Source: Maritimibacter sp.
GTDB taxonomy: Bacteria; Pseudomonadota; Alphaproteobacteria; Rhodobacterales; Rhodobacteraceae
Assembly: GCA_002695005.1 (NCBI GenBank)
Contig: NZNT01000020.1
Span: forward strand, 434,001 to 498,000
DNA: 64,000 bases
Direction: 5' to 3'
The notes under the pieces are model-generated. The model was not told the DNA's origin. It saw only the letters and a program-made list of their open reading frames with translations, and ran no database searches. Shown one piece after another: positions 52,920 through 62,900 of this stretch; position 1 is the stretch's first letter; each line of letters begins with the position of its first letter. Both the position numbers and the translations under genes were made by a program.

Positions 52920-54427
52920 GCCGCCACCTCCCCCTCGCCGGTCGCGGCGTGCATGATGTCCTGCTCGCTCGCGCCGTGGCCGAACTCGGCGGTGATGCGC
53001 CCCTCCTGCATGACCAGCACGCGGTCGGCGGCGCCGATGACTTCGGGCAGGTCGGACGAGATCATCAGGATGCCAGCGCCCTCGCGGGCAAGGTCGCGCA
53101 TCAGGTGATAGATGCCCGCCTTGGAATTCACGTCGATGCCCCGCGTCGGCTCGATGAAGATCAGGAGCTTGGGGCGCATCGACAGCCAGCGGGCAACGAT
53201 GGCCTTTTGCTGGTTTCCGCCCGACAGCGCGCGGATGTCCTGATCGTAAGACGCCGCGCGGATCTCCATGTGATCCAGCAGATCGTCCATGCGCCCGGTA
53301 TCGGCATTCGCGTTGCGCCGGTCGCTTGCCCAGAGCGGCGCGAAGGCACGCGATGTCAGCATCCCGTTGTCCCGTACGGACTGCATGAGGACGAGGCCCT
53401 CGCTCTTGCGGTCGCCCGGCAACAGGCCGACGCCGCCGGTGATTGCCGCCCGCGGGTTGCGAAAGGACACCGCCGCGCCGTTCAACGTCACCTCGCCGTG
53501 GTCGAAGGGCGTCTCACCGAACAGCGCCATCGCGAGCGCGACGCGCCCCGCGCCCTGTATCCCGGCAAGCCCCACGATCTCGCCCGCGCGCACGTCGAGG
53601 TCGATGTCATGCAGCACCGTGTTCCCAGCGCCGCGCACGGTGAGGACGGTCTCGCCGATTTCTTCGGGCGTGGCGGGCGGCGCGTAGAAATCCTCGATGT
53701 CGCGTCCGACCATCGCACGCACGATGGCATCCGGCGCGGGCACCGCGTCGAACCGCGCCGCGACCTCGCCGTCCTTGAGAACCGTGACCCGGTCGGCCAG
53801 CCGCGTGATCTCACGCATCCGGTGGGTGATATAGATGATCGCGACGCCACGGTCGCGCAGCGTATCGACGGTGGTGAAAAGCTCCTCGCATTCCGCCTCG
53901 TTCAGCGCGGCGGTCGGCTCGTCCATCACGACGACACGGGCACCGGTCGAAACGGCCTTCGCGATCTCGACCACCTGCTGCGTGGCCACGTCCAGCTCAC
54001 CTACCGTGCGGTCCGGGTCGATGCGCCCGGCGGCGGCGAAGAGCGCAAGCACTTCCTTTGTCTCGGCCCGCATCTTCGCCCCGTCGATCAGGCCGAAACG
54101 GGTGCGCGGCTCACGCCCCAGAAACAGGTTCTGCGCCACGGTCCGTTCGGGCAGCAGCGAAAATTCCTGGTAAATCACGGCGATCCCGGCGCGCAACGAC
54201 TCCACCGGATGTGCGAAATGGACCGCTTCGCCGCCCACATGCACCGCGCCGCTGTCGGCGTGATAGACGCCCGACAGGATCTTGATGAGCGTCGATTTTC
54301 CCGCCCCGTTTTCCCCCACGAGCGCGTTCACCTCACCCGGCCGCACGTCGAAACTCACGTCCGAGAGCGCCCGAACGCCCGGGAAGGTCTTGGTGATGCC
54401 GCGCATTTCGATCACGGGGTCGGTCAT
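52916..54427 (-). CDS. sugar ABC transporter ATP-binding protein (RbsA-type, two ATPase domains)
   Basis: The 503-residue protein has two fused nucleotide-binding domains. The first has Walker A GENGAGKST, a Q-loop YQEFS, and Walker B VVMDEPTAAL. The second has a degenerate Walker A (GIQGAGRVAL), signature ALSGGNQQKAIVARW and FIEPTRGID. This lopsided pair is normal for RbsA/MglA proteins. Its ends overlap the isomerase and permease genes by 4 bases. Confidence 0.95.
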   Translation of the reverse strand: MTDPVIEMRGITKTFPGVRALSDVSFDVRPGEVNALVGENGAGKSTLIKILSGVYHADSGAVHVGGEAVHFAHPVESLRAGIAVIYQEFSLLPERTVAQNLFLGREPRTRFGLIDGAKMRAETKEVLALFAAAGRIDPDRTVGELDVATQQVVEIAKAVSTGARVVVMDEPTAALNEAECEELFTTVDTLRDRGVAIIYITHRMREITRLADRVTVLKDGEVAARFDAVPAPDAIVRAMVGRDIEDFYAPPATPEEIGETVLTVRGAGNTVLHDIDLDVRAGEIVGLAGIQGAGRVALAMALFGETPFDHGEVTLNGAAVSFRNPRAAITGGVGLLPGDRKSEGLVLMQSVRDNGMLTSRAFAPLWASDRRNANADTGRMDDLLDHMEIRAASYDQDIRALSGGNQQKAIVARWLSMRPKLLIFIEPTRGIDVNSKAGIYHLMRDLAREGAGILMISSDLPEVIGAADRVLVMQEGRITAEFGHGASEQDIMHAATGEGEVAA

Positions 54428-55272
54428 GCGGCCTCCCACGCGCGGCGGATGGTGTCGTGGCTTTCGCGAAACAGCGTCTCGAAGTCGGGAAACAGTGGAC
54501 GCCAGACGCGGGTGGCGGCGGCCAGCTCCGGCACGCCCGCGCCGAAGGCTTCGACCACGACATGCCCGTCGAAGCCGGTGTCCCGTACCGTCTTCAGAAT
54601 TCCGGTAAAGTCGATCTGTCCGCGGCCCACGACCCCGCGGTCGTTCTCTGAGACATGCAGCACATGCAACTTGTCGCCCAGATGGCGGATCGCGTCGTGC
54701 TGGTCCCGCTCCTCGATATTGGCGTGGAAGGTGTCGTACATGATGCCGAAGGCGGGGTGGCCCACCCGGTCGGCATAGGCCCGCGCCTGATCCATCGTGT
54801 TCAGGAAATAGGTCTCGAACCGGTTGAGATGTTCGAGGGCGAGGATGTAGCCGCCCTTCGCCGCACGTTCGGCCATCGCGCGATGCGCTTCGACCCCCCA
54901 AGCGATCTCGTCTTCCGTCGGCCCCTGTCCGGTGAAATGCCCCATCGGCGCGTGGAACGGCCCGCCGATGGTCTCGGACCCCAGTGCCTCGGCGCAGTCC
55001 TGAATCCATGACAGGTGGTCCAGCCCGCGCTGGCGCACGGCGGCGTCCGACGACAGCGGGTTCGCGTCCGGGTCCGGCACGATCGAGGTCTGCGCCCGGC
55101 TCAGCCCCAGCGCGTCGAGCTTGCCGCCGAGCCACGCATAATGGTCGGGGTCGCCGCGCATCACCGGGATCTCGACATGGTCATAGCCGATCTCGGCGAT
55201 CCGTTCGATCTGCGGAAGATGCTCGTCCTCGATGTGACCGCCGAGGCAGAGGAGGTTGATACCCAGTTTCAT
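54424..55272 (-). CDS. sugar phosphate isomerase/epimerase family protein (TIM barrel), first copy
   Basis: The 282-residue xylose-isomerase-like barrel has likely metal ligands in ALEHLNRFET, MYDTFHANIEE and VVEAFG, the pattern of D-tagatose/D-psicose 3-epimerases and related enzymes. It is embedded in the ABC operon with ATGA overlaps on both sides, so it acts on the imported sugar or its keto derivative. Confidence 0.88.
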   Translation of the reverse strand: MKLGINLLCLGGHIEDEHLPQIERIAEIGYDHVEIPVMRGDPDHYAWLGGKLDALGLSRAQTSIVPDPDANPLSSDAAVRQRGLDHLSWIQDCAEALGSETIGGPFHAPMGHFTGQGPTEDEIAWGVEAHRAMAERAAKGGYILALEHLNRFETYFLNTMDQARAYADRVGHPAFGIMYDTFHANIEERDQHDAIRHLGDKLHVLHVSENDRGVVGRGQIDFTGILKTVRDTGFDGHVVVEAFGAGVPELAAATRVWRPLFPDFETLFRESHDTIRRAWEAA

Positions 55273-56399
55273 GGTGTCACCCAGCTGCTGTCATTTGCCG
55301 AGGACCGCACGCAGGCCTCGATGAACCGCATCCCGTCCAGCCCGTCCTCGATGGTCGGAAAAAGCAGGTCGTCGGGCAACGGCGCGCCTTCCCGCCGCGC
55401 TTGGATCGCCTGCGCCGCCGCGGTGTAGAGGTTCGCGAAGGCTTCCAGATAGCCCTCCGGATGCCCGCCGGGGATGCGGCTCGCGGTTGTGTTTCCCGCC
55501 GTCGCGCCCGCGCCGTTCCGGGTGAGAAGCCGCTTGGGTTCGCCGAAAGGCGTGAACCAGAGCGTATTGGGCTCTTCCTGAGACCATTCCAGCCCGCCCG
55601 CGTCACCAAAGACGCGCAGGCGCAGCCCGTTCTCGTTGCCCGGTGCCACCTGACTGCACCAGAGCATGCCCTTCGCGCCGCCCTGCCAGCGCAACATGAC
55701 ATGCGCGTTGTCGTCGAGCGTGCGGCCCGCGCCGAACGCATCCAGATCGGCGGCCAGCCGGTCGAGCGTCAGGCCCGACACGAAACAGGCGAGGTTGTAG
55801 GCATGTGTCCCGATATCGCCGATGGAACCACCGGCCCCCGAGCGTGCCGGATCGACGCGCCACTCGGCCTGTTTGCCCTCGGCCGGACCGGTCATCCAGT
55901 CCTGCACATATTCGACATTCACCAGCCGGAGCTTGCCCAGGTCGCCCGCCGCGATCATCTCGCGCGCCTGACGGATCATCGGGTAGCCCGTGTAATTGTG
56001 CGTGAGCATGAACAGCGCGTCGGAGTGGCGCGCGGCCTCGGCCAGTCGCGCGGCATCCTCCATCGTGGCCGTCAGCGGCTTGTCGCAGATGACGTGGATT
56101 CCGCGTTCGAGAAAGGCGATGGCGGCGTCGGCGTGAACATGGTTCGGGGTGACGATGGCCACCGCTTCGATCCCGTCGTCGCGCGCCGCCTCGGCCTCGG
56201 CCATCTGCGCGAAGTCGTCATAGCTGCGGGCCAGCCCCAGCGCCTCGGCGCTTGCCCGCGCCCGCTCGGGCGTGGAACTCAGCGCGCCGGCGACCAGCGT
56301 GTAATGCCCGTCGAGCCGCGCGGCGATCCGGTGGACGCCGCCGATGAAAGCATCACCGCCGCCGCCGACCATTCCAAGCCTGATCGGTGCGTTCGCCAT
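55269..56399 (-). CDS. Gfo/Idh/MocA-family sugar dehydrogenase
   Basis: The 376-residue NAD(P)-dependent oxidoreductase has the N-terminal GMVGGGGDAFIGGVH nucleotide fold, TPNHVHADAA, a CDKPLT motif (the usual EKP lysine) and GGSIGDIGTHAYNL with the catalytic Asp/His pair. The family oxidises sugars and inositols to keto forms, which the neighbouring isomerases would then rearrange. Start at 56399 fits the fold; it abuts the next gene by one base. Confidence 0.9.
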   Translation of the reverse strand: MANAPIRLGMVGGGGDAFIGGVHRIAARLDGHYTLVAGALSSTPERARASAEALGLARSYDDFAQMAEAEAARDDGIEAVAIVTPNHVHADAAIAFLERGIHVICDKPLTATMEDAARLAEAARHSDALFMLTHNYTGYPMIRQAREMIAAGDLGKLRLVNVEYVQDWMTGPAEGKQAEWRVDPARSGAGGSIGDIGTHAYNLACFVSGLTLDRLAADLDAFGAGRTLDDNAHVMLRWQGGAKGMLWCSQVAPGNENGLRLRVFGDAGGLEWSQEEPNTLWFTPFGEPKRLLTRNGAGATAGNTTASRIPGGHPEGYLEAFANLYTAAAQAIQARREGAPLPDDLLFPTIEDGLDGMRFIEACVRSSANDSSWVTP

Positions 56400-56400
56400 G

Positions 56401-57459
56401 TCAACCCCCCAGTCCCAGCATCCTGCGGTTCGCCGCGTCATCCGCGCCGCCATCCGCGAAATCGTCGAAGGCGCGTTCGGTCACGCGGATGATGTGGTCG
56501 CGCACGAACTGCGCCCCTTCGCGCGCCCCGTCCTCGGGGTGTTTCAGCGCGCATTCCCATTCCACGACCGCCCAGCCGTCGAAGCCCATCGTCGTGAGCT
56601 TCGAGAAGATCGCGCCGAAATCGACCTGTCCGTCACCGGGGCTGCGGAAGCGCCCCGCACGGTTCGCCCAGGACTGATAGCCGCCATAGACGCCTTGCTT
56701 ACCCGTCGGATTGAACTCGGCATCCTTGACGTGAAACATCCCGATCCGCTCGGCGTAGTCGTCGAGGTTGGCGATATAGTCGAGGCATTGCAGAACGTAA
56801 TGCGACGGGTCGTAAAGCATCTTGGCCCGCGCGTGCTGATCCACCCGGTCGAGAAACATCTCGAAGGTGACGCCGTCATGCAGGTCTTCGCCCGGATGGA
56901 TTTCGAAACAGATGTCGACACCGTTGTCCTCGGCATGGTCGAGGATCGGACGCCAGCGTTTCGCCAGTTCATCGAAGGCGGCCTCGACCAGTCCCTCTGG
57001 CCGCTGCGGCCACGGATAGACGTATGGCCAGGCCAGCGCCCCGGAGAACGCGCCCAGTGCGGTGAGGCCGAGGTTCTTCGACGCATCCAGCGCCAGCTTC
57101 ACCTGGCGCTCCGCCCATGCCTGCCGCGCCTTGGGATCACCGTGGACCGAGGCGTCCGCGAAACCGTCGAAGGCGATGTCATAGGCCGGATGAACCGCGA
57201 CAAGCTGGCCCTGAAGATGGGCGGACAACTCGGTCACGACGATCCCGTTCTCGGCGGCCTCGCCCTTGAACGTGTCGCAGTAATCGCGCGAGGTCGCAGC
57301 CTTTTCGATGTCGAAAAGCCGGTCGTCCCAGCTCGGCACCTGCACGCCGTCATAGCCGCAGTCGCCCGCCCAGCGTGTGATTTCGCGCCACGAATTGAAC
57401 GGGGCTTCGTCCGACGCGAACTGCGCCAGGAACAGGGCGGGACCCTGAATCGTCTTCAT
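56401..57459 (-). CDS. sugar phosphate isomerase/epimerase family protein (TIM barrel), second copy
   Basis: The 352-residue barrel has ICFEIHPGEDLHDG, MLYDPSHYVLQ, MFHVKDAEF and VVEWECALKHPEDG, which hold the metal-binding Glu, Asp, His and Glu of this family. It is the first gene of the operon, behind GGGAGG, and diverges from the LacI gene. A paired isomerase plus Gfo/Idh/MocA arrangement is common in catabolism of inositol-like or rare sugars. Confidence 0.88.
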   Translation of the reverse strand: MKTIQGPALFLAQFASDEAPFNSWREITRWAGDCGYDGVQVPSWDDRLFDIEKAATSRDYCDTFKGEAAENGIVVTELSAHLQGQLVAVHPAYDIAFDGFADASVHGDPKARQAWAERQVKLALDASKNLGLTALGAFSGALAWPYVYPWPQRPEGLVEAAFDELAKRWRPILDHAEDNGVDICFEIHPGEDLHDGVTFEMFLDRVDQHARAKMLYDPSHYVLQCLDYIANLDDYAERIGMFHVKDAEFNPTGKQGVYGGYQSWANRAGRFRSPGDGQVDFGAIFSKLTTMGFDGWAVVEWECALKHPEDGAREGAQFVRDHIIRVTERAFDDFADGGADDAANRRMLGLGG

Positions 57460-57533
57460 GTAACCTCCCAACGGCCCCGTCTCCCGCAGGGCCTTGTGCG
57501 GCGGCACCGTCCTCCCGGCACCGCAGCAATGTA

Positions 57534-57547
57534 TGAAATCGATTACA
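57534..57547. promoter_or_regulatory. candidate LacI operator 1
   Basis: TGAAATCGATTACA is a near-perfect palindrome with the central CG typical of LacI-family sites. It lies 75 bases upstream of the sugar-operon start, and its centre is 44 bp from operator 2, which would allow looping. Confidence 0.75.
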
Positions 57548-57577
57548 TCTGATTCACTCCTCGTTTGCAATGAAAAA

Positions 57578-57591
57578 TGTAATCGATTAAC
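57578..57591. promoter_or_regulatory. candidate LacI operator 2
   Basis: The core TAATCGATTA is a perfect 10-bp palindrome that matches operator 1 at nine of ten positions. It lies 25 bases before the LacI start, so it may also mediate autoregulation. Confidence 0.75.
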
Positions 57592-57615
57592 AAGCCACGG
57601 GGTTCAGGAGACGAC

Positions 57616-58638
57616 ATGAGAGCACGCGCAAGGATCAAGGACGTGGCCTCGCTCGCTGGCGTCTCCACGGCCACGGTAAGCCGGGCGCTGTCTTCGCCCG
57701 ACACCGTCGGACCGGCCACCCGCGAAAAGGTCATGGAGGCGGTCAAGGCCACGGGCTACCGCATCAACGCCGCCGCCCGCGACCTGCGCCAGCGCCGCGC
57801 CCGGTCCATCCTGATCCTCGCCCCGGACCTGTCCAACACCTTCTTCGGCAAGATCTTCGCCGCGATCCAGGAAGAGGCGAGCGACGTGGGGCTCACGGTC
57901 CAGATCTCCGACAGCCGCATCGGGCGCGACCGTCTGCTGTCACTGGGCTACGACGGGCGGGCCGACGGGATCGTGCTGCTCGACGGGGGCATCGACCCGG
58001 AGGTCGTGAACGGCTGGAAGCTGCCGCTGGTGCAGTTGTCCGAATGGAATGACGAATACCGCGCGCCACGCCTCGGGATCGACAACCGGGCTGCCGCGCG
58101 GCTCGCCGTGGATCACCTCGCCGACCTCGGACACCGCGACATCCTGCATGTCAGCGGCCCGGGCGAGAACGTGCTCGGCGTCGAGCGGCAGGAGGGCTTT
58201 CTGATGGCCGCCGCTGACCGCGGGATGACCGCGACGGTCTTTCCCGGTGCCTTCACGCTGGAAGCCGGGGCACAGGCCGCGCGGCACTGGGCGGCGCTGG
58301 CGACCCGTCCGACCGCCGTTTTCTGCGCCTCCGACGAATGTGCGCTTGGCTTCATCTCGGAATGCGTCCACGCCGGGTTCGACGTGCCCAGTGACGTGAG
58401 CGTCGTGGGCTTCGACGACATCGACTTCGCCGACCGGTTCCTGCCCGCGCTCACCACGATCCGCCAGCCTCGCGCGGATATGGGCCGGGCCGCGGCGGCG
58501 CGCATCATCCAGATGGTCGAGGGCCGCGCGGCGGGGTCGGACAATGTCGATGCGCTCCCCACCGAACGGCTGGAGCCCGCACTGATTATCCGGTCCAGCA
58601 CCGGCACACCCAAACGCAAGCCGGGCGCGCCGGCCTGA
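57616..58638 (+). CDS. LacI-family transcriptional regulator of the sugar ABC operon
   Basis: The 340-residue protein begins with the LacI helix-turn-helix and hinge (IKDVASLAGVSTATVSRALS, GYRINAAARDLRQRRA), then has a periplasmic-binding-like effector domain (VFCASDECALGFISECVHAG, VSVVGFDDIDFADRFLPALT). It faces the ABC/isomerase operon, and two palindromes with a CG centre lie between them. It is probably a repressor relieved by the sugar or its product. CAGGAGACG precedes the ATG. Confidence 0.93.
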   Translation: MRARARIKDVASLAGVSTATVSRALSSPDTVGPATREKVMEAVKATGYRINAAARDLRQRRARSILILAPDLSNTFFGKIFAAIQEEASDVGLTVQISDSRIGRDRLLSLGYDGRADGIVLLDGGIDPEVVNGWKLPLVQLSEWNDEYRAPRLGIDNRAAARLAVDHLADLGHRDILHVSGPGENVLGVERQEGFLMAAADRGMTATVFPGAFTLEAGAQAARHWAALATRPTAVFCASDECALGFISECVHAGFDVPSDVSVVGFDDIDFADRFLPALTTIRQPRADMGRAAAARIIQMVEGRAAGSDNVDALPTERLEPALIIRSSTGTPKRKPGAPA

Positions 58639-58729
58639 TCGGGTCACGCGGCGGGTGGTTTCCCGCCGGTCCGTGCTGTCCTGACATCGCTCGCATGGCG
58701 CAGCCCCCGCAGCCATGTATGGTGGCGCC

Positions 58730-59965
58730 ATGACCCTCATACGCCTCATCGCCGCGCTCTGCCTCATCGCCACCGCCGCCGGCGCACAGGATCGCGACGC
58801 GGTGGAACGACAGTTCCGCGCATGGCTCGGGTCCACGATCTGGCCCGAAGCCGCGTCGCGCGGCGTGTCGAGGCCGACGTTCGATGCGGCCTTCGACGGC
58901 GTGACCCTCAACTGGGATCTGCCCGACCTCGTCCCGCCCGGCACCACGCCCGAAACGCCCGAGGCGCAACGCCAGGCGGAGTTCGGGTCGCCCGGAAAAT
59001 ACTTCAACCGCAACGGGCTGGATGGCGCGACCTCGGTAGGGCGGGTGATGGCCGCCCGCCATGCCGAAGCGCTTGCGGCCGCCGAAGCCGCGACCGGCGT
59101 TCCGGGGCGCATCGTGCTCGGCGTCTGGGGGCGTGAGAGCGGATATGGCCGGGTGCCGATCCGTTATGACGCCTTCGAGGTGCTGGGCACCAAGGGTTTC
59201 ATGAGCACCCGCGCGGCCTATTTCACGCAAGAGCTTCTGGCGGCGCTCGAAATCGCCGAAGCGGGCCACCGGGCGCCCCGCAGCATGAAAAGCAGTTGGG
59301 CGGGGGCACTGGGCCAGCCGCAGTTCATGCCGACCAGCTTTCTCGACTACGCGACCGACGGCGACGGGGACGGCGACCCCGACATCTGGACCTCCGAAGC
59401 CGACACCATCGCCTCCATCGCCGCCTACCTCGCCCGCCACGGCTGGGTGGCCGGGCGCGACTGGGGGTTCGAGGTGCGCGTCCCCGACAGCGTGAGCTGC
59501 ACGCTCGAAGGCCCCGATCAGGGCCGCACCATCGCCGCATGGGCGGACATGGGAATTACGCGGGTCAGCGGACGGCCCTTTCCCGAGCATGAGCGGGCAG
59601 GCGAAGGCTACCTGATGATGCCCGCAGGCCGAAAAGGCCCGGCATTCATCGTGACACCGAATTTCTATGTCCTGAAGGACTACAACACGAGCGACCTCTA
59701 CGCGCTGTTCGTGGGGCATGTGGGCGACCGCATACGCTACGGTATGGGCGACTTTTCGGCGCCGTGGGGCGAGGTCGGCGGGCTCTTGCGCTCCGACATC
59801 GCCGACATGCAGCGCGCGCTGGTGGCGCAGGGGCATGACGTGGGCGGCGTGGACGGGCTTCCCGGCTACAAGACCCGCCGTTCGATCGGGCGCTGGCAAG
59901 AGGCGACAGGCCGCAACCCGACCTGTTTTCCCGAGGCGGACATGACGGACACGCTCGCCCGCTGA
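58730..59965 (+). CDS. lytic murein transglycosylase (MltB/SltB3-like)
   Basis: The 411-residue secreted protein has a signal peptide (MTLIRLIAALCLIATAAGA), a lysozyme-like transglycosylase domain with catalytic E136 in WGRESGYG, the family segment MKSSWAGALGQPQFMPTSFL, and a C-terminal peptidoglycan-binding domain (LRSDIADMQRALVAQGHDVGG). No lipobox is seen, so it should be periplasmic rather than lipid-anchored. It cuts glycan strands to 1,6-anhydro ends. It converges on the CHAT gene 3 bases away. Confidence 0.93.
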   Translation: MTLIRLIAALCLIATAAGAQDRDAVERQFRAWLGSTIWPEAASRGVSRPTFDAAFDGVTLNWDLPDLVPPGTTPETPEAQRQAEFGSPGKYFNRNGLDGATSVGRVMAARHAEALAAAEAATGVPGRIVLGVWGRESGYGRVPIRYDAFEVLGTKGFMSTRAAYFTQELLAALEIAEAGHRAPRSMKSSWAGALGQPQFMPTSFLDYATDGDGDGDPDIWTSEADTIASIAAYLARHGWVAGRDWGFEVRVPDSVSCTLEGPDQGRTIAAWADMGITRVSGRPFPEHERAGEGYLMMPAGRKGPAFIVTPNFYVLKDYNTSDLYALFVGHVGDRIRYGMGDFSAPWGEVGGLLRSDIADMQRALVAQGHDVGGVDGLPGYKTRRSIGRWQEATGRNPTCFPEADMTDTLAR

Positions 59966-59968
59966 CCC

Positions 59969-62900
59969 TCAGGCCCCGATGATCGCGAACGCGGCCCAGT
60001 AGCTCGGATGACGTTCAAGCGGGACCGTCGCGCCCTCAATCACCTCGAGTACCGTTTCGCGCAGTGCGGCGGCGTTCGACAGGTCCGGGCGTGCCGCGAG
60101 CCGCCCGACAAGGCCCGACGATATGCGCGCCGACGCTGTCGAATAGACCGACCAGTGGGTCACGAGAAGGGCGCGCGCGCCGGCGTGAAAGAAACTCCCG
60201 GCAAGCCCCGACAGCCCCGCCTGACCCGGCGTCTCGCCCGCCGCCGTATTGCAGGCCGACAGGACCACGAGCCGCGCGGACAGCGTGAGCCGCGCGATCT
60301 CTGCCGGGGTCAGCAACCCGTCATCCTCGAGGCTGGCCGTCTCCGGTGGCGTCAGGACCAGACCGGGGGCCACCGCGCCCCGCTCGCCCGCGATCAGCCC
60401 GTGGGTGGCAAAGGTGATCACGTCGTATCCTGACAGCGTGCCCGCCGCATCCCGCGCCTTGATCGCCCGCTCGGTGGCCTCGCCGCGCAGGAGTATGTCG
60501 CCGCGCCCGATGGCCGCGCGCATCGCCTCCACCTCGCAGGCCGTGTCGGCGAGACGGTCGAGCTTGCGCAACTCGGCGGGGGCGGCAAGGCGGATGCCCT
60601 CGCGCAGCGGCCCAAGGACCGTATCTCCATCGCCCGCCGCCCCGCGCAGCGCCGCGACCTGGATCGCCGCGCAGGCGATTGCGCCCGTGTTTCCGACGAG
60701 CGGATCTCCGACCCCGAGGAAGGTGGTGCCGACATGCCCGTCCGCGCCCGCCCGCAACGTCCGGAAGGCGGGGATCGACGGCAGCACCGACACCGCGTGG
60801 TCGCGGATGAACCACGGTGCGCTGGCAAGGTCATGGGGGCCGGGTGCCGTGACGAGCGCGGCGAAGGGCAGGTTCAGCAGATCACCCGGCGGCGCGATGA
60901 TGACGGTGTCCGCCCCGTCGAGCGCGGCCGCGATCCCGCCGAAAAGGTCGGTGTAGAGGTCATGCGCGACGGCCCAGTCAAAGACCGGCTCCTGCGGCGT
61001 TGCGGTGGGTGGCAGCATCGAGCCGCGAAAGAGCGGGCCGGAAAACGCCGCGCCGCAGCCCGGATCGCTCACCGCCATTTCACACCGCAGCGCGGCCACC
61101 CGCTCGACCAGCGTGGCGCGGCGTACTTCGCGCACCGGTCCGACCGTCACGCTGTCGGCGGTGATGGCGATGGCACGGTTGGAGGAGCCGTCCAGGCCGG
61201 GCAGCCGTTCCGGCGACAGGCCGGGGAGGCTGAAGGTCACGAAAACCTCGCCGGGCGCAAGCCGCGCCTGTATCTCGTCCAGTCCCAGCGCGTCGATCCC
61301 GCCCGCCCCGGTGAGCGACAGGTCCGATTCGGCCAGCGCCGCGTCCGCATCAGCCAGGGCAGCGGTGGCCCGCGCCTCCCGCGCCCGCAATCCGCTCAGG
61401 TCCGCATCGGTCGCATAGGCCTGCGCGATGGCGGAACGGAGGCGCGAGATGTCTTCCTGCGCGTCCTGCCGGGTCTTGAGAAGCACCGCGAGCGCCGGGT
61501 CCTCCTGCACGAGCCGCGCGGCCATCGACGTCACGGCCTCGGCCGCGCGGTTAACCTGCGTCCACTGGATCGCCCGCAGCGCCGCATCCACGTCGGCGCG
61601 CGCCGGTGCAGGCGCGTCGAGCAGGAGCCATGCGTAGAACTGGAAGTCGAAGCCATTGTCGGCCAGCGCGTCGCGGTTCTCCGGCGCCTTGTGAATCTCC
61701 ACCGCCGCGCCCAGTCCGGCGAGGGCAGTGTCCCGGTCGCCTGCCAACAGCGCGTCGATCCCGCGTGTGCGGGCGATACTCGCGATGAGCGGCGCGGTGG
61801 GGGGCAGGGTTGCCGCCGCCGTCACCCCGGCCTCGTCCAGCAGGTCGCGGGCGGCGGCCCGGTCGCCGAGCGCATAGAGGTGGTCTGCCACGTTGTAGAG
61901 CGCGAGCGCGCGGTCGGCGTGGTCCTCGGGGTAGTTCTCACGGACGGACGCGGCCCAGCGATAGGCCGCCTCGAACGGGGCGTCGCCGGTGATCCGGGCA
62001 AGCTGCGCGGCGACCTCGTCCAGCCGGGCTGCGGTGGGCCGGTCGCCGGGGGCGAGACCCGCCTCCCGCGCGTCCGCCAACGCCGCGCGCCCGGTGTCGA
62101 TATGCGCGCGCGCCGTCGCAACATCCTCGCGCGCCACCGCGAGTTTCGCCCGGTTCGTTGCCTCGATCATGCGGTCGACGGGGCTAAGCACGGCCCATTC
62201 CCCGGCGGGCATCAACGCATCCGCGCGCACATAAAGCGCATCCGACAGGCCAAGATCCCCGCGCTGCCACGCATTCGCGGCCAGGTCCGAGAGCAGGAAC
62301 GCCCGGTCGCCCGCGCGCGCCTTGCCCGCCTCCGCGATGGCCAGCGCCTCCTGCAATGTCGCGGCGGCCCGGGCATACTGTCCCAAAGCCGCTTCCGCCG
62401 CCGCCCGCTCCCGCAACGCCTGCGCGACCCGGGCGTCGTTGGGCGGATAGACGACACGAGCCAGCGCTACGGCCATCTGCGCATAGCCAAGCGCGACCTG
62501 CGACTCCGCACCATAGGTCCGGCGCTGCGACAGGGTCAGGACGTTTTCCGCGATCTCCGCAAGCTGCGCACGCTCGTCCTCTGTCACCTCTCCGGTCCCG
62601 GCCCATTCCCCCAGCGCATCCGCCGCAGCCCCGAAGTTCCCCGCGAAATAGTTCAGCGTGAAAAGCCGGAACAGTGCGGTATGCGCGAAGACCTCGGCCT
62701 GATCCGCGGGCACGACGACCTGCGCGATCAGGATGCGCGCGCGGATGAGGTGGGCGACATCCTCGATCTTCCCGGCCTCTTCCAGCGCTTCCTGCCGCTC
62801 GAAAAGCGTGTCGATCAGCGTGGTCGCGGAATAGCCCCCGGTGACCGCGATCATTTCCTCCATGAAGCCGACCATCCGCCCGTAGTCCTCCAGCGCGAAG

